64,000 nucleotides of DNA from Chitinophaga chungangae (GCF_017742215.1 NZ_JAGHKP010000001.1:1858082-1922081); one strand, 5' to 3'. Positions 25,022 through 35,100 are shown, numbered from the stretch's first letter. Numbers and translations are program-made. The notes: a model not told the origin generated them from the letters alone.

Positions 25022-27565
25022 TCAACGGAATTTTACAGTGATCACCTTGATGCCGTACGGCGCAATCTCAACGGGAATATTGTTTCCAGCCTTCTCAGGC
25101 GTTACCGGCACTTTGGAATAATCCGTGCGCAGCGTGGCGCGCATCGGCTCGTCGTCGTTGTTCAGCAAAATGAAGAACAGTTTATTTTCTTCCTGGCTGA
25201 CGGCGCAGTAATAATCGAGATATGGATTGTCGCATTGCAATAACCCTTCGCGCAGCAGCAGCGAAGCTTTTGTACCGTTCACCACGCCCGGCGCGAAGCC
25301 GTAGGATTCATGCGGGCCCACTTTCGGTGTGATGAAACCTCTCGGGAATTTGACGTTCCCGCCGGAGCGAAGCTCCGCTTCCGCCAGCAGGTAATCGGTG
25401 ATCCAGCCGATCTGCCACCAGGCATGGTGCGGGTAGGGGCCCGCGCCTTTGTTCATATTCGTCCAATAGTAGGAAGCTACGCCGGTGGGCGCGTCTACAA
25501 ACGCGTCGCGGCCCAGTGCGGCGGCCCTTGCCATATTGAGGAAAAGCGAATCTTTTGTAAGCGCGAACATTCTCACGAACATGCCGGCATGACTGGCCAG
25601 CAGGATCGGGCCGGAAGGATTGGCGCTGCCGATGGTGCCGCCATGTTCGAAGCCAAGGCCCACCTGCGAAATCTCCCAGTCCTGGCGCTGCACGCCATTC
25701 ACTGTTTTAACCGCATTGGAAGGAATGGGATGCGTGTATACGGAAGTGGTGTAAAAACGCGCCGTTTTGATGGCGGCGTCTTTGTATTTTTTATCGCCGG
25801 TGATGTCGTAAAGGTCCATCAACGCCTGCGCGCTTTGACCGGTGGCAAAGTCCGGCACGAAACGCGCATCGCCGCAAACGCCCAGGAAACGGGCTTCTTC
25901 CACCGCGTTTTTGATATACCAGTCCGCGCCTTTTTTAGCGGCGTCCAGGTATTTTTGTTGTTTGAGGATGCGGTATGCGATCACCAGGCCGTAGAACGTC
26001 GGGCGGAAGTCCTGCACTTCGGTAAAGAGCGGTTTGGTAGAAAGATGATCGTACGCCACCTGCCATTGGCCGTCTTTCCCCATCCAGGCCAGCAGCCGGT
26101 CCGCCGCGGCGGCCAGTTCTTTTTTCATTACGGCGTCTTCAGGCTGGAAAAGCAAGATATTTCCCGCATCCATCAGCACGTAGTAGGTAAGGCCAATGGG
26201 CTCCACGTACGGGCCCCATTCTTCGGTAAACCGTTTGCTTTTATAGAGATAATATTGCCCGGCGGCGGAACCGTTGAAAAACCCGGGGGCGGTATTCTGC
26301 TGTTTCAGTTTGAAGTTGCGGGCGTAAGGCAGCCGCGTGTTCCGCAATACGTTATCGTTCATGATATTGGCGAGCATCCACATCGCGCCGTAATCGGAAT
26401 TTTTCATTGCGTCCTTTTCGGAGAGGTATACGCCGCCGAGATAAGCCTGGGCGCCTATTTCCAGGCCTTCCATGTCTTCCGTGCGCCACATCGAGGTGGA
26501 ATCGCCGGTTACATAACGGTGCATGTCCAGGATGCGGTTGGTGAGCGAGCGTTTTGTCGATTTCAGCGACAGGAAATCCGGGAAACGGTAAATATCGTTG
26601 GCCGCGTGCTGGTAAACGGCGTACCAGTCTGCAGGCTGCACGCTATACCGGAAGGCCATTTCCACGGTTTCGCCGTTTTTCATTCGTGACTTGTCTTCGC
26701 CCAGCACGGGATGGTAAATAGTGGGAGAGAGCTCCGCTTTCCTGTTCATCAGGGAAAGCCCGAGCTTCCAGGTGGAATGCGTTTTTTTGTCCGTCTCCCA
26801 GGGATCGCGCCCGGTGCCGGGGTCTGGTATCACGGCGATGGTAACCTGGTTGCGGCTGCTGATGAAAGGGGATAAAGTAGTGGCGGTTCTTTCCCTTACC
26901 ACCAGCGGAATGGCGGGAATGCCCTGCAGGTACATGCCTGCTTTGATAAAATCTTTTTCGAGGTAACGGCCCTGGTAATAACCGGGAATGCCGGCCCACT
27001 CCAGTTCGTTTTCACGGAAGCTGACCAGCGTGGGAGAGGCCATGGAGAAATAACCGTCCGTTTTTGCGCGCAATGTCATTTTCACCTGTACATCCGACGG
27101 GAAAGCAGGATCGATGCGCCATACGGAAGTTATTTCCGCCACAGCGTTTCCCGCCTTGAACACGATCGAATCGCCGGCTGCGGCGGCGGTGGAGGGCCGG
27201 AAATGAAAAGCTTCGCCGGCGGTGTTCAGCTGTACGCTTTGGGTGAGCTGGTTCCAGGCAGACTGGATATACCGGTATTTCTCTTCAGGAAAATCATGGA
27301 TCACTTTCCCGTTGCCGTCGTACACCGGCTGCGGTTTTTTATCCGGCGCAGAGGCGGCGTACAGCAGGGTGTATTCCCCGCCGGGGCGCGGCAACGTTTT
27401 CCATGCGCCGTCTTTTTTTACCGCCAGCGTTTTTAATGCATAACCGTCTTTCGTTTGTTCCCATTGCAGGCGTACATGACCGTTCTGCAAAGCTACAGGC
27501 CGCTGCGCCATGGCGGAGAAGCCCGGCAGGCAGCATAAAATTATCGTTACGTATTTACGGATCAT
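25022..27565 (-). CDS. Large exported putative glycan-active protein (paralogue 1 of 3), 847 aa
   Basis: Exported protein with signal peptide (IILCCLPGFSAMAQ, cut near residue 21), the shortest of the three paralogues and probably the core version of the family. The first about 330 residues are beta rich, like the N-terminal sandwich of many (alpha/alpha)6 glycosidases. The middle is helical with LYDITGDKKYKDAAIKTARF, and the shared late segment reads ARAAALGRDAFVDAP followed by DYLLAEAELRSGGNVKFP. A short C-terminal sandwich ends the chain (LLREGLLQCDNPYLDYYCAV onwards). It lacks the extra C-terminal domain of the other two. I cannot name a CAZy family. The gene starts 4 bp after the symporter stop, so co-transcription is near certain. 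Confidence 0.6.
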   Translation of the reverse strand: MIRKYVTIILCCLPGFSAMAQRPVALQNGHVRLQWEQTKDGYALKTLAVKKDGAWKTLPRPGGEYTLLYAASAPDKKPQPVYDGNGKVIHDFPEEKYRYIQSAWNQLTQSVQLNTAGEAFHFRPSTAAAAGDSIVFKAGNAVAEITSVWRIDPAFPSDVQVKMTLRAKTDGYFSMASPTLVSFRENELEWAGIPGYYQGRYLEKDFIKAGMYLQGIPAIPLVVRERTATTLSPFISSRNQVTIAVIPDPGTGRDPWETDKKTHSTWKLGLSLMNRKAELSPTIYHPVLGEDKSRMKNGETVEMAFRYSVQPADWYAVYQHAANDIYRFPDFLSLKSTKRSLTNRILDMHRYVTGDSTSMWRTEDMEGLEIGAQAYLGGVYLSEKDAMKNSDYGAMWMLANIMNDNVLRNTRLPYARNFKLKQQNTAPGFFNGSAAGQYYLYKSKRFTEEWGPYVEPIGLTYYVLMDAGNILLFQPEDAVMKKELAAAADRLLAWMGKDGQWQVAYDHLSTKPLFTEVQDFRPTFYGLVIAYRILKQQKYLDAAKKGADWYIKNAVEEARFLGVCGDARFVPDFATGQSAQALMDLYDITGDKKYKDAAIKTARFYTTSVYTHPIPSNAVKTVNGVQRQDWEISQVGLGFEHGGTIGSANPSGPILLASHAGMFVRMFALTKDSLFLNMARAAALGRDAFVDAPTGVASYYWTNMNKGAGPYPHHAWWQIGWITDYLLAEAELRSGGNVKFPRGFITPKVGPHESYGFAPGVVNGTKASLLLREGLLQCDNPYLDYYCAVSQEENKLFFILLNNDDEPMRATLRTDYSKVPVTPEKAGNNIPVEIAPYGIKVITVKFR

Positions 27566-27569
27566 CTGT

Positions 27570-29273
27570 TTAATTTTTTACAGGTTGCGCTTCGCGTATA
27601 TTCTTAAAAACGGCGCTCAGCGGAATAAGCGCCAACAGCAGCACGATGGTTGCGATGCCGGCCACCAGTGGGGCGCTGCCTTCCGCGAAGAAACAAAGCA
27701 CGTACAGCAGCACGGCGATAAACGCCAGTGAAAACGCGATCACTTTCAGCCCGAAGATGTTCTGCTGCCGGATGGCGGCCGCTTCTTCAGGGTCGGGCGT
27801 TTGCAGGGAAATTTTCCGCTGCGCTTTTAATTGCTGAAGCTGCACATATTCTTCACTTGTTTTACCCGCCATGCGCGCATAGATCTCGTACGCCAGCAGC
27901 ATCAGGAAAGGCAATCCCACACCTACCAGCATTTCGTCGGCCCTGCTCAGGCTGATGCCCGAGGTGAAGGGAAGGATGATCTTGAACAGGAGATTGGCGC
28001 CCAGGCTCAGGATGGTGATGAACAAGGTCGCCTTCCCGTTGAGCCGTTTCGAGAACAGCGCCCAGATGGGCGGCGCCAGCAAAGGCCCGCCGGTGATGGC
28101 GCCGATGCTCAGCGTAAATTCCACGATGCCGCCGATATATGGCACGATCAAAGCGATGCCGATCATGCCGACGCCGAAAAGCCAGGAAGAAAGCCGGGCT
28201 ACGTACATCAGTTTTTTATCGGAAGCCGCGGGGTTGATGCGCCCTTTGTAAATGTCGTTCGTGAATACGGCGGATACCACGTTCAGCGCAGTATTGGCCG
28301 AAGCGGACGTGGAAAAATACATCCCGGTGAGGATCAGCCCCATCAGTCCCGCTGGCAATACGTGCCTGCATACCATCAGGTAGGCGTTTTCCGTGTCCAG
28401 CCCCGTTAAAGAAGGATTGATGAGCTTGTACAACATGGGCGGCAGCATCCACAGCACCGGGCTGATAATGTACAACCCGGCGAAGAGGAAAGCTACTTTG
28501 GAAGCTGATTTCGGCGTGTCTACACTGGTGTACCGCTGCACGAACGTCCAGTTGCCGCCGATGTAAAAGATGTGATACAACGCGAATGCGAAAATGAAAC
28601 CCCAGGTATATTCCCCGTTCACCACGCTGAAAAAACCTTCGGGGGAAAAATGCAGGAAGCGGTCTACGCCGCCGGCCGCATCGAACGCGAGCGGAATAAT
28701 GAGCAGCACGGCAGCCGTGAGTATCACGAACTGCAAGATGTCCGTCACCATCACCGCCCACAGCCCGCCCACGGCGGTATACGCGATCATGAACAGCCCC
28801 AGCACCACGGTGCTCGGCATCAATGGGAAACCCAGCGAAGAGCTCACCAGGCGCGCAACTGAATACAGCACAGAGCCTTTGATGAGCAGGGACACGATCA
28901 TGAAAATGTAAATGTACGAGCGCTGCACGCCGATGCCCAGCCGCTCGCGGATAAATTCCGCGGCGGTGAGGTTACCGGTGGCCTTCCATTTCGGCGCGAG
29001 GTACAAACCTGTTACCAGCCCGCCGATGCACATCGTCCACTGGATAGTAACGGCCACCCATCCGTATTTGTAAGCGATGGAGCCCCAGGCCACGAAAGTG
29101 CCCGCGGAAAAAAAGCTCATAAAAAGCGAAAGCCCCCCGATGAACCACGGCACGGCTTCCCCGGCGGCGAAGAACGATTTGAGGTTCCTGCCCGTCCTGG
29201 AAAAGGAAAACCCTACCAGCATGATAAAAACGGAGAAAATAACTATAACGGAGGTGTCTATCGCTGTATTCAT
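27570..29273 (-). CDS. Sodium:solute symporter (SSS family)
   Basis: Inner-membrane secondary transporter of 567 residues with about 13-14 hydrophobic segments, expected to take up a monomer or small oligomer released by the neighbouring enzymes with Na+. Family signatures include the first helix (SVFIMLVGFSFSRTGRN), GGLSLFMSFFSAGTFVAWGS, the region TAYTAVGGLWAVMVTDILQF (approximately residues 165-185) and a STSASANTALNVVSAVFTNDIY segment, all typical of SSS carriers. The C-terminus extends into two further hydrophobic segments separated by a charged loop. The gene lies between the DUF5017-like and 847-residue genes with gaps of 8 and 4 bp. Confidence 0.92.
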   Translation of the reverse strand: MNTAIDTSVIVIFSVFIMLVGFSFSRTGRNLKSFFAAGEAVPWFIGGLSLFMSFFSAGTFVAWGSIAYKYGWVAVTIQWTMCIGGLVTGLYLAPKWKATGNLTAAEFIRERLGIGVQRSYIYIFMIVSLLIKGSVLYSVARLVSSSLGFPLMPSTVVLGLFMIAYTAVGGLWAVMVTDILQFVILTAAVLLIIPLAFDAAGGVDRFLHFSPEGFFSVVNGEYTWGFIFAFALYHIFYIGGNWTFVQRYTSVDTPKSASKVAFLFAGLYIISPVLWMLPPMLYKLINPSLTGLDTENAYLMVCRHVLPAGLMGLILTGMYFSTSASANTALNVVSAVFTNDIYKGRINPAASDKKLMYVARLSSWLFGVGMIGIALIVPYIGGIVEFTLSIGAITGGPLLAPPIWALFSKRLNGKATLFITILSLGANLLFKIILPFTSGISLSRADEMLVGVGLPFLMLLAYEIYARMAGKTSEEYVQLQQLKAQRKISLQTPDPEEAAAIRQQNIFGLKVIAFSLAFIAVLLYVLCFFAEGSAPLVAGIATIVLLLALIPLSAVFKNIREAQPVKN

Positions 29274-29281
29274 GTCTTTTC

Positions 29282-30172
29282 TTATGGTGTAACGGTTAAA
29301 CTGATCTCGCGGGTGGTGCGGCGCTCGCCGTTGTACCGCACGGCCGATCCTTCGAATACGACCTTGTACGTGCCCGGTTTGGTATAAACGTAGGAATATT
29401 CCCGTATTTCCGTGCTGATGTTTTTCAGCACCACGCCTTTGTCCCGCAGGATGTACCAGGGATTGAAACCTTTGGAGATCACCCAGTCCTCGTTATCGTC
29501 TGCAGTGGCGCCGGCGGCGGGCATCAGCAGCTGCGCGCTGGTAACGCTCCATACGAAGGCCGGGTTATGGAAATCGATTTTGATCCAGCCGGCGGTGGAC
29601 ATTACCGCCAATGGCGTAATCACCCCGTCTTCCGACACGTTGTTGGCCGCGAAAGTGCGCACCACCCAACGGTTCTGGCCCTGCGGTTTTTTGTAATCGG
29701 TGTAGCGGAAGGCCACGTAAATGAGCGCGGAATCCGCTTCGGGGCGTGTAAATTCTTTCAGGCTCAATACGCCGGAAGGCGTCTGGTCGCCGCCGGTAGA
29801 GAAAGTGGCGCGGTCTGTCAGGTCCGTCCAGGTGGCGGCTTTAACGGAATTGGTGTCTGCCTTGCCGTTGAAGTCGTTAGACACGAGCACCTGCAAATTC
29901 GCCCTGATCATGCCGTACTGCACCAGCGTTCTGAAATCGATCTGCAGATCGTTGGGGGCCGACGCGCGGTTGCGGAATTCGTAATTATGGCCTGGCTCGC
30001 CGGAATAAAACACGAGGTTGTCCGGATTGCCGGAGAAGGTAAAACGAACGGAATCCCCGGTTTTCACGGTAAGGGAAGCGGTTTGCACCCCGAAGTCCTG
30101 CACGGGGATTTTTTCTTTGGCGCAGGCCAGCAGCAAAACGGCCACGGCCATGGCGTATAATATCTTTCGCAT
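29282..30172 (-). CDS. DUF5017-like surface lipoprotein (SusE-position glycan-binding candidate)
   Basis: A 296-residue lipoprotein with a lipobox ending in Cys17 (AVLLLACAK). The segment SVRFTFSGNPDNLVFYSGEPGHNYEFRN near residues 46-73 is the hallmark I associate with DUF5017 proteins, which commonly follow SusC/SusD genes. The C-terminal part (YVYTKPGTYKVVFEGSAVRYNGE) looks like a PKD/Ig-type sandwich. Position directly behind SusD (2-bp gap) suggests a surface glycan-binding role like SusE/SusF; this is inference. The symporter gene starts 8 bp after its stop. Confidence 0.75.
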   Translation of the reverse strand: MRKILYAMAVAVLLLACAKEKIPVQDFGVQTASLTVKTGDSVRFTFSGNPDNLVFYSGEPGHNYEFRNRASAPNDLQIDFRTLVQYGMIRANLQVLVSNDFNGKADTNSVKAATWTDLTDRATFSTGGDQTPSGVLSLKEFTRPEADSALIYVAFRYTDYKKPQGQNRWVVRTFAANNVSEDGVITPLAVMSTAGWIKIDFHNPAFVWSVTSAQLLMPAAGATADDNEDWVISKGFNPWYILRDKGVVLKNISTEIREYSYVYTKPGTYKVVFEGSAVRYNGERRTTREISLTVTP

Positions 30173-30174
30173 AA

Positions 30175-31743
30175 TTACCAGTTCGGGTTTTGTGTAACAA
30201 GATGGTTGACGGTCAGCTCCGTGGAAGGGATCGGGAAAAGCACGTTCCTCGGCGTCGTGTTTTTGGCGGCGTTGGCGGAGTATTTGTATGCAGAAGGCGC
30301 TTCAGCGGCGGCTTCCACGGCCAGCGACTGCATATTGGAAATATAAATTCCCCAGCGGATCAGGTCGTGTTTGCGCATGCCTTCAAACGCCAGCTCCCTG
30401 CCGCGCTCGTCCCGCACCATTTGCCGGAACGCTTCCTGGTCGAGCCCTGCGGGCACGTCTGCGTCCGCATCCGGAACGTTCACCGGTTTGCCGTACCCGC
30501 GCCTTCTCACCATATTGATGGCTTCATAAGCATCGGCATCCGGCGCGCCTTTTACTTCGTTCGACGCTTCCGCTTTCATCAGCAGCACGTCGGAATAACG
30601 CATCACCGGGAAGTTGGTGGAGCTGTAACCCCTGCTTTTCGGCGTGGCCAGTTCGTATTCCCTGCGCCATTTGCCAACCGTGCGTTCGTAGATCTGCGTG
30701 GGCGTGTAAAAACTTTTCGAGGTAACGCCCGCGGTCACAACGTATTTGTAAGGCGCTATCGCCCAATCGCGGCGGAGGTCGCCCTCGCCGTACAGTTTGA
30801 AGATGCGCCCGGTGGGTTTCAGCGGGCCGTTGCTGTAGCCGATCTCGTCGTCTGGGCATTCCACGCCGTTCTCAAGACCCACGCGCCCCGCCAGCATCAC
30901 GCTGCCGAGCTGGTTGCCGTACATGCCCACTTCCCATAAACATTCCTGTATGTCGTATTTGTCCTGCGAATGATTGATGAAGATCTGTTTGTAATCCGGG
31001 TTCAGGGAATGGCGGCCGGAGGCGATCACTTTGTCCGCGTAGGTCAGCGCATCGTTGTAACGGGCCACGTCTTTCAGCGGTTCGCCGGCCATGGTCAGGA
31101 AAACCCTCGCCAGTACGGCCTGTACCACTGTTTTGGTGATCCTTTCGTTGTAATTGTAGGCGCTGATGTCGCTCACCAGCGTTTCGGCCTCCCGCATGTC
31201 TTTTACGATAAACGCATACATGTCTTTTACGGAAGTGCGCGGCAGGTAAGGCTCGGTGGGCGATTTAGTGGAAGCGAGCTTCAGCGGCACGCCGCCGAAA
31301 TTGTCCGTCAGCAGGAAATAATAATACGCACGGAGGAAAAGCGCTTCGCCGCGGATCTCGTTTCTCCTGTCGTCGTCCATATCCGGCGTGTTGATATTTT
31401 CCAGCAGCAGGTTGGCCCTGTCTATGCCGGAATAGATCACTTCCCAGAGTTTGTTGATGTCCAGGTGCCCCGCGTCGAAGTCCATTACACGGAGGTCGTT
31501 GATGCTGATGCCTTTGTAATAAAATTCGTCGCTGATCACGAGAAAACTGTACAACCCGCGCGAATACATGCGGCCGTATTGATCGATCAGCCGGTTGTAT
31601 ACGCCGCCCAGCGCGCGTTCCATGTCGGCTTCGTTTTTATAATAATTTTCCGGCGTTACAAAGTCTTCCGGGTTCGTTTCCAGGAAATTGCAGGAACTGA
31701 AAATGCCTGAGCCGAGTAAAAGCAATATGAGGATGCGTTTCAT
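30175..31743 (-). CDS. SusD/RagB-family outer membrane lipoprotein
   Basis: A 522-residue ligand-binding partner of the upstream SusC. The lipobox is GIFSSC (Cys18). SusD N-terminal motif RNEIRGEALFLRAYYYFLLTDNFGG and C-terminal motifs MRYSDVLLMKAEASNE and RGRELAFEGMRKHDLIRWG are present, ending in the usual LVTQNPNW. It begins 18 bp after SusC and ends 2 bp before the DUF5017-like gene. The pair is the entry point of the minus-strand locus that continues to 14995; the glycan it binds is not evident from sequence. Confidence 0.95.
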   Translation of the reverse strand: MKRILILLLLGSGIFSSCNFLETNPEDFVTPENYYKNEADMERALGGVYNRLIDQYGRMYSRGLYSFLVISDEFYYKGISINDLRVMDFDAGHLDINKLWEVIYSGIDRANLLLENINTPDMDDDRRNEIRGEALFLRAYYYFLLTDNFGGVPLKLASTKSPTEPYLPRTSVKDMYAFIVKDMREAETLVSDISAYNYNERITKTVVQAVLARVFLTMAGEPLKDVARYNDALTYADKVIASGRHSLNPDYKQIFINHSQDKYDIQECLWEVGMYGNQLGSVMLAGRVGLENGVECPDDEIGYSNGPLKPTGRIFKLYGEGDLRRDWAIAPYKYVVTAGVTSKSFYTPTQIYERTVGKWRREYELATPKSRGYSSTNFPVMRYSDVLLMKAEASNEVKGAPDADAYEAINMVRRRGYGKPVNVPDADADVPAGLDQEAFRQMVRDERGRELAFEGMRKHDLIRWGIYISNMQSLAVEAAAEAPSAYKYSANAAKNTTPRNVLFPIPSTELTVNHLVTQNPNW

Positions 31744-31761
31744 TTTGCAGATCTTTTAATG

Positions 31762-34700
31762 TTAAAAAGTGAGATCGAGACCGAAGGTGACGGTCCTGGC
31801 TTTCGGGTAGGCAGACCAGTCGAAGCCCGGCGTGAGCGCGGAAGGCCGTACGGACACTTCGGGATCAGGGCCGCTGTAATTGGTCCAGGTGATAAGGTTC
31901 TGCGCCGATCCGTACACGCGCAGCGCCTGGATATGCGCCCTTTTCAACACCTTCGCCGGCACGTTGTAGCCCAGCGCCACGGTTTTCAGCCGCAGGTACG
32001 AGCCGTCTTCTATCGTGCGCGAAGAATACACCAGCGGGCCCTGGCCGCCTACGCGGTACAACTCGTTGCTGGGGTTTTCGGGCGTCCAGCGTTTTTCGTA
32101 CGATTTGAACATGTTGAGATAACTTCTGGCCTCGCCGTTCTCGAACACGATGCGGTTGGCGTTCAGCAGGTCGTTGCCGTAGCTCCACTGGAAAAATACG
32201 TTCAGGTCGAAATTGGCGTAGGTGAAGTTGTTGGAAAAGCCGCCGGCATGGACCGGGTTGGGGTTGCCGATGAGCGTAAGGTCGCTGTTGTCTACCTGCC
32301 CGTCCTGGTTGATGTCTTTATACCGCACGTACCCCGGTTTGATATTGGCGCGGGGAGAGCCATTGTCCGGGATATTATCTTTCAGCACGTAAGTACCGTT
32401 GGCCAGCTGGTTGAAGTCGCTGAACTGGTAAATGCCGTCGAACAAAAAGCCGTAGAACATGGCGATGGGATGGCCCGGTATCGCGATGTGCGGATAGGCA
32501 TTGTTGAAGTTGCCCCAGGTGATGCGCGAAGCGTAGCTGGGCTCGCCTTCGTTCAGCTGCACTACCCGGTTGCGGTTGAAGGAGATGTTGAAGTTGCTGC
32601 TCCAGGTGAATTTTTTGTTCTGGATATTGATGGTGTTAAGCGTGAACTCCAGCCCTTCGTTAGACACGCGGCCTACGTTGCGGTAACCGCTGAGATAGCC
32701 GGTGGAAGGGGCGAGGGTGGCGAAAAGGAGAAGATCTTTCGTATTTTTTTTGTAATAGTCGGTGGTGAGCGTGATGCGGTTTTTGAAGAAACCTACGTCG
32801 ATACCGAAGTCCGTCTGCGCGGTGGTTTCCCACTTCAGTGTCTGGTTGCCGAGATTGCTGGGAATGGTGCCTTTCATCACGGAGTTGCCGAACACGTAGC
32901 CGGAGTAGGGGAATTGCTGGAGGGAAGAAAGATACGCGAAGTCCGCCACTCGGTTGTTGCCCGTAAGACCGTAACCGGCGCGCACTTTGGCGTCAGACAG
33001 CCAGGTGATGCCCTTCATGAAAGGTTCTTCGATCAGCCGCCATGCCACCGCGCCGGAAGGGAAATAGGCCCATTTGTTGCCGTCGGGGAATTTGGAAGAG
33101 CCGTCTGAACGGAAAGAAGCGGTAAAGAGATATTTGCCGTCGTAGCTGTAATTCACACGCCCGAGGAAAGACATCAGCCTGTTGGTCGATCTCACGGTGG
33201 GAGCGGTGTTGATGATGCCTTCGTCCAGCCCGCTCATGCCCAGCGATTCGTTCGGCACCTGGCTGGCGGTATAACCGTAACGGTAGTACGAAACCTGCTG
33301 CAAAGAACCGCCGCCCACTACGTTCAGGCTGTGTTTTTTATTGAACACGCGGGCGTAGGTAAGGGTGTTTTCATTCAGCAGGTTGGTGGTCTCGGCATTG
33401 TCTACCGAACCGTTCACGCCCTGCACGCTGCTTTTCGGGTTGCCGAGGCGGGTGTTGGAATTGTTGAAAATGTCCTGCCGCACCGCGATTTTGGTAAGAC
33501 CGCCGGTAACGCGCAGCGTAAGGTGTTTGATCGGTTTGTATTCCACGTAGGCGTTCGCGGTAAGCGTGTTGCCGAAGCGGGGATTGTATTCGTTTTTGTT
33601 GGAAATAACGGGATTGACGCGGTATTCGTTCATCGGGTCCACTGCGGGGTCGAACGGCTCGTCGATGATCGATACGTCCGTTTCAGGATCGCCGGTAACG
33701 GGGCGGTAACCCCAGATGCTGTACATCAGGCTCGACGTATTGCCCTGTGAAGTAGTGCTCGCAAATGTTCCGTAGGTTTTGGTGGCGGTGTAGTTTACGT
33801 TCATACCCGCTTTCAGTTTGTCAGACACGGTCTGGTCCAGCACCAATCTTCCCTGGTAACGGTTGAAGCCACTGTTGATGATGATGCCGTCCTGCGACAT
33901 CATATTGCCTGAAAAGGAATATTTGGTACGGTCGGTGCCGCCGCGCAGGGCGAGGTTGTGATTTTGCATGAAGGCCTTGCGGAACACAAGGTCCTGCCAG
34001 TTGATGCCTTCCACGTTCCGGTAGTCTTCCAGCGTTTTGCCGTCTCTGAGGTAAACGTCGGTATACAACGCGGGATTCACTTCCAGCTGGTATTTCACGA
34101 ATTCGTACGGGTCCATCATTTCCTGCTGTTTCGGGATCTTCTGCGTGCCCATCCAGGTTTGATAAGACACAGTGGGCGTGCCCATCTTGCCTTTTTTGGT
34201 GGTGATGATGATCACCCCGTTTGCGCCGCGGGCGCCGTAAATGGCGGTGGCGGACGCATCTTTCAATACTTCGATGGATTCTATCTCGGCGGGATTGATG
34301 GCGTTGTTGTCCGGCTGCTCCACGGGGAAACCGTCTATCACGAACAGGGGAGAGTTATCCTGCGTAACGGAGTTATTGCCCCTGATCACGATCTGCATGG
34401 GGGCGCCGGGCTGACCGTCCGTCGCGGAAACCTGCAAACCGGCCACCCTGCCGGCCAGCGCCTGCTCAAAGCTGGGCACGGGCGCTTTTTGCATGTCTTC
34501 CACCTTCACTTCGCCCACCGAACCGGTCACGTCTTTTCTTTTTATGCTGCCGTACCCGATCACCACCACGTCGTTCAGCCCTCTTACGGAAGGCTCCAGG
34601 GTGGTGTTGTACACGGTGGCGGTGGGGCCGAGTTTCGCTTCCTTGGTATGAAAACCGACGAAAGAAAATACAAGCACGGCGTTAGTGGCCGACCCGATGC

Positions 34701-34911
34701 GGATGGAATAGAAGCCCATCTCGTTGGTCATGGCCTGCGCTTTTGCTCCTTTCAGCAAAATGGTAACGCCGGGCAGCGGCTCGCCCGTATTATCGGTGAT
34801 TTTCCCGGTAACCGTTCTGTTCCCGCCGGGGGAAGCGGCCGGCGTTTGTGCGAAGCCGGCGGTAAAAACGGCCAAACACAACATCAGTGTGGTAATGATC
34901 CTGGCATTCAT
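31762..34911 (-). CDS. SusC/RagA-family TonB-linked outer membrane transporter
   Basis: A 1049-residue outer membrane importer and first gene of the locus. Signal peptide to about residue 22, then the CarboxypepD-regulatory domain (VTGKITDNTGEPLPGVTILL, about 34-115), the family motif LNDVVVIGYGSIKRKDVTGS, plug motifs (LAGRVAGLQV, IRGNNSVTQDNSPLFVIDGFPVE, ATAIYGARGANGVIIITTKKG) and a barrel ending TVTFGLDLTF. There is no STN domain, consistent with control by the divergent LacI regulator rather than by a sigma/anti-sigma pair. The start is 252 bp from the LacI start, with the twin operator in between. Confidence 0.95.
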   Translation of the reverse strand: MNARIITTLMLCLAVFTAGFAQTPAASPGGNRTVTGKITDNTGEPLPGVTILLKGAKAQAMTNEMGFYSIRIGSATNAVLVFSFVGFHTKEAKLGPTATVYNTTLEPSVRGLNDVVVIGYGSIKRKDVTGSVGEVKVEDMQKAPVPSFEQALAGRVAGLQVSATDGQPGAPMQIVIRGNNSVTQDNSPLFVIDGFPVEQPDNNAINPAEIESIEVLKDASATAIYGARGANGVIIITTKKGKMGTPTVSYQTWMGTQKIPKQQEMMDPYEFVKYQLEVNPALYTDVYLRDGKTLEDYRNVEGINWQDLVFRKAFMQNHNLALRGGTDRTKYSFSGNMMSQDGIIINSGFNRYQGRLVLDQTVSDKLKAGMNVNYTATKTYGTFASTTSQGNTSSLMYSIWGYRPVTGDPETDVSIIDEPFDPAVDPMNEYRVNPVISNKNEYNPRFGNTLTANAYVEYKPIKHLTLRVTGGLTKIAVRQDIFNNSNTRLGNPKSSVQGVNGSVDNAETTNLLNENTLTYARVFNKKHSLNVVGGGSLQQVSYYRYGYTASQVPNESLGMSGLDEGIINTAPTVRSTNRLMSFLGRVNYSYDGKYLFTASFRSDGSSKFPDGNKWAYFPSGAVAWRLIEEPFMKGITWLSDAKVRAGYGLTGNNRVADFAYLSSLQQFPYSGYVFGNSVMKGTIPSNLGNQTLKWETTAQTDFGIDVGFFKNRITLTTDYYKKNTKDLLLFATLAPSTGYLSGYRNVGRVSNEGLEFTLNTINIQNKKFTWSSNFNISFNRNRVVQLNEGEPSYASRITWGNFNNAYPHIAIPGHPIAMFYGFLFDGIYQFSDFNQLANGTYVLKDNIPDNGSPRANIKPGYVRYKDINQDGQVDNSDLTLIGNPNPVHAGGFSNNFTYANFDLNVFFQWSYGNDLLNANRIVFENGEARSYLNMFKSYEKRWTPENPSNELYRVGGQGPLVYSSRTIEDGSYLRLKTVALGYNVPAKVLKRAHIQALRVYGSAQNLITWTNYSGPDPEVSVRPSALTPGFDWSAYPKARTVTFGLDLTF

Positions 34912-35100
34912 GGAACCAATTTGTTTTTAGAATGAACGATATAGGTAACGGAGAGGCGGGGGAATGGATGCAACGTGGTGTAAACGGGCAGCGGCGTGCC
35001 GGTGATAAGCATCAGTTTCTTCATACGTGTGAATTTAGTTGACGGCCAAAGATTGTAACTAACAACAATTCCGCGTATAAAAAAATGACGCATGGTAAAT

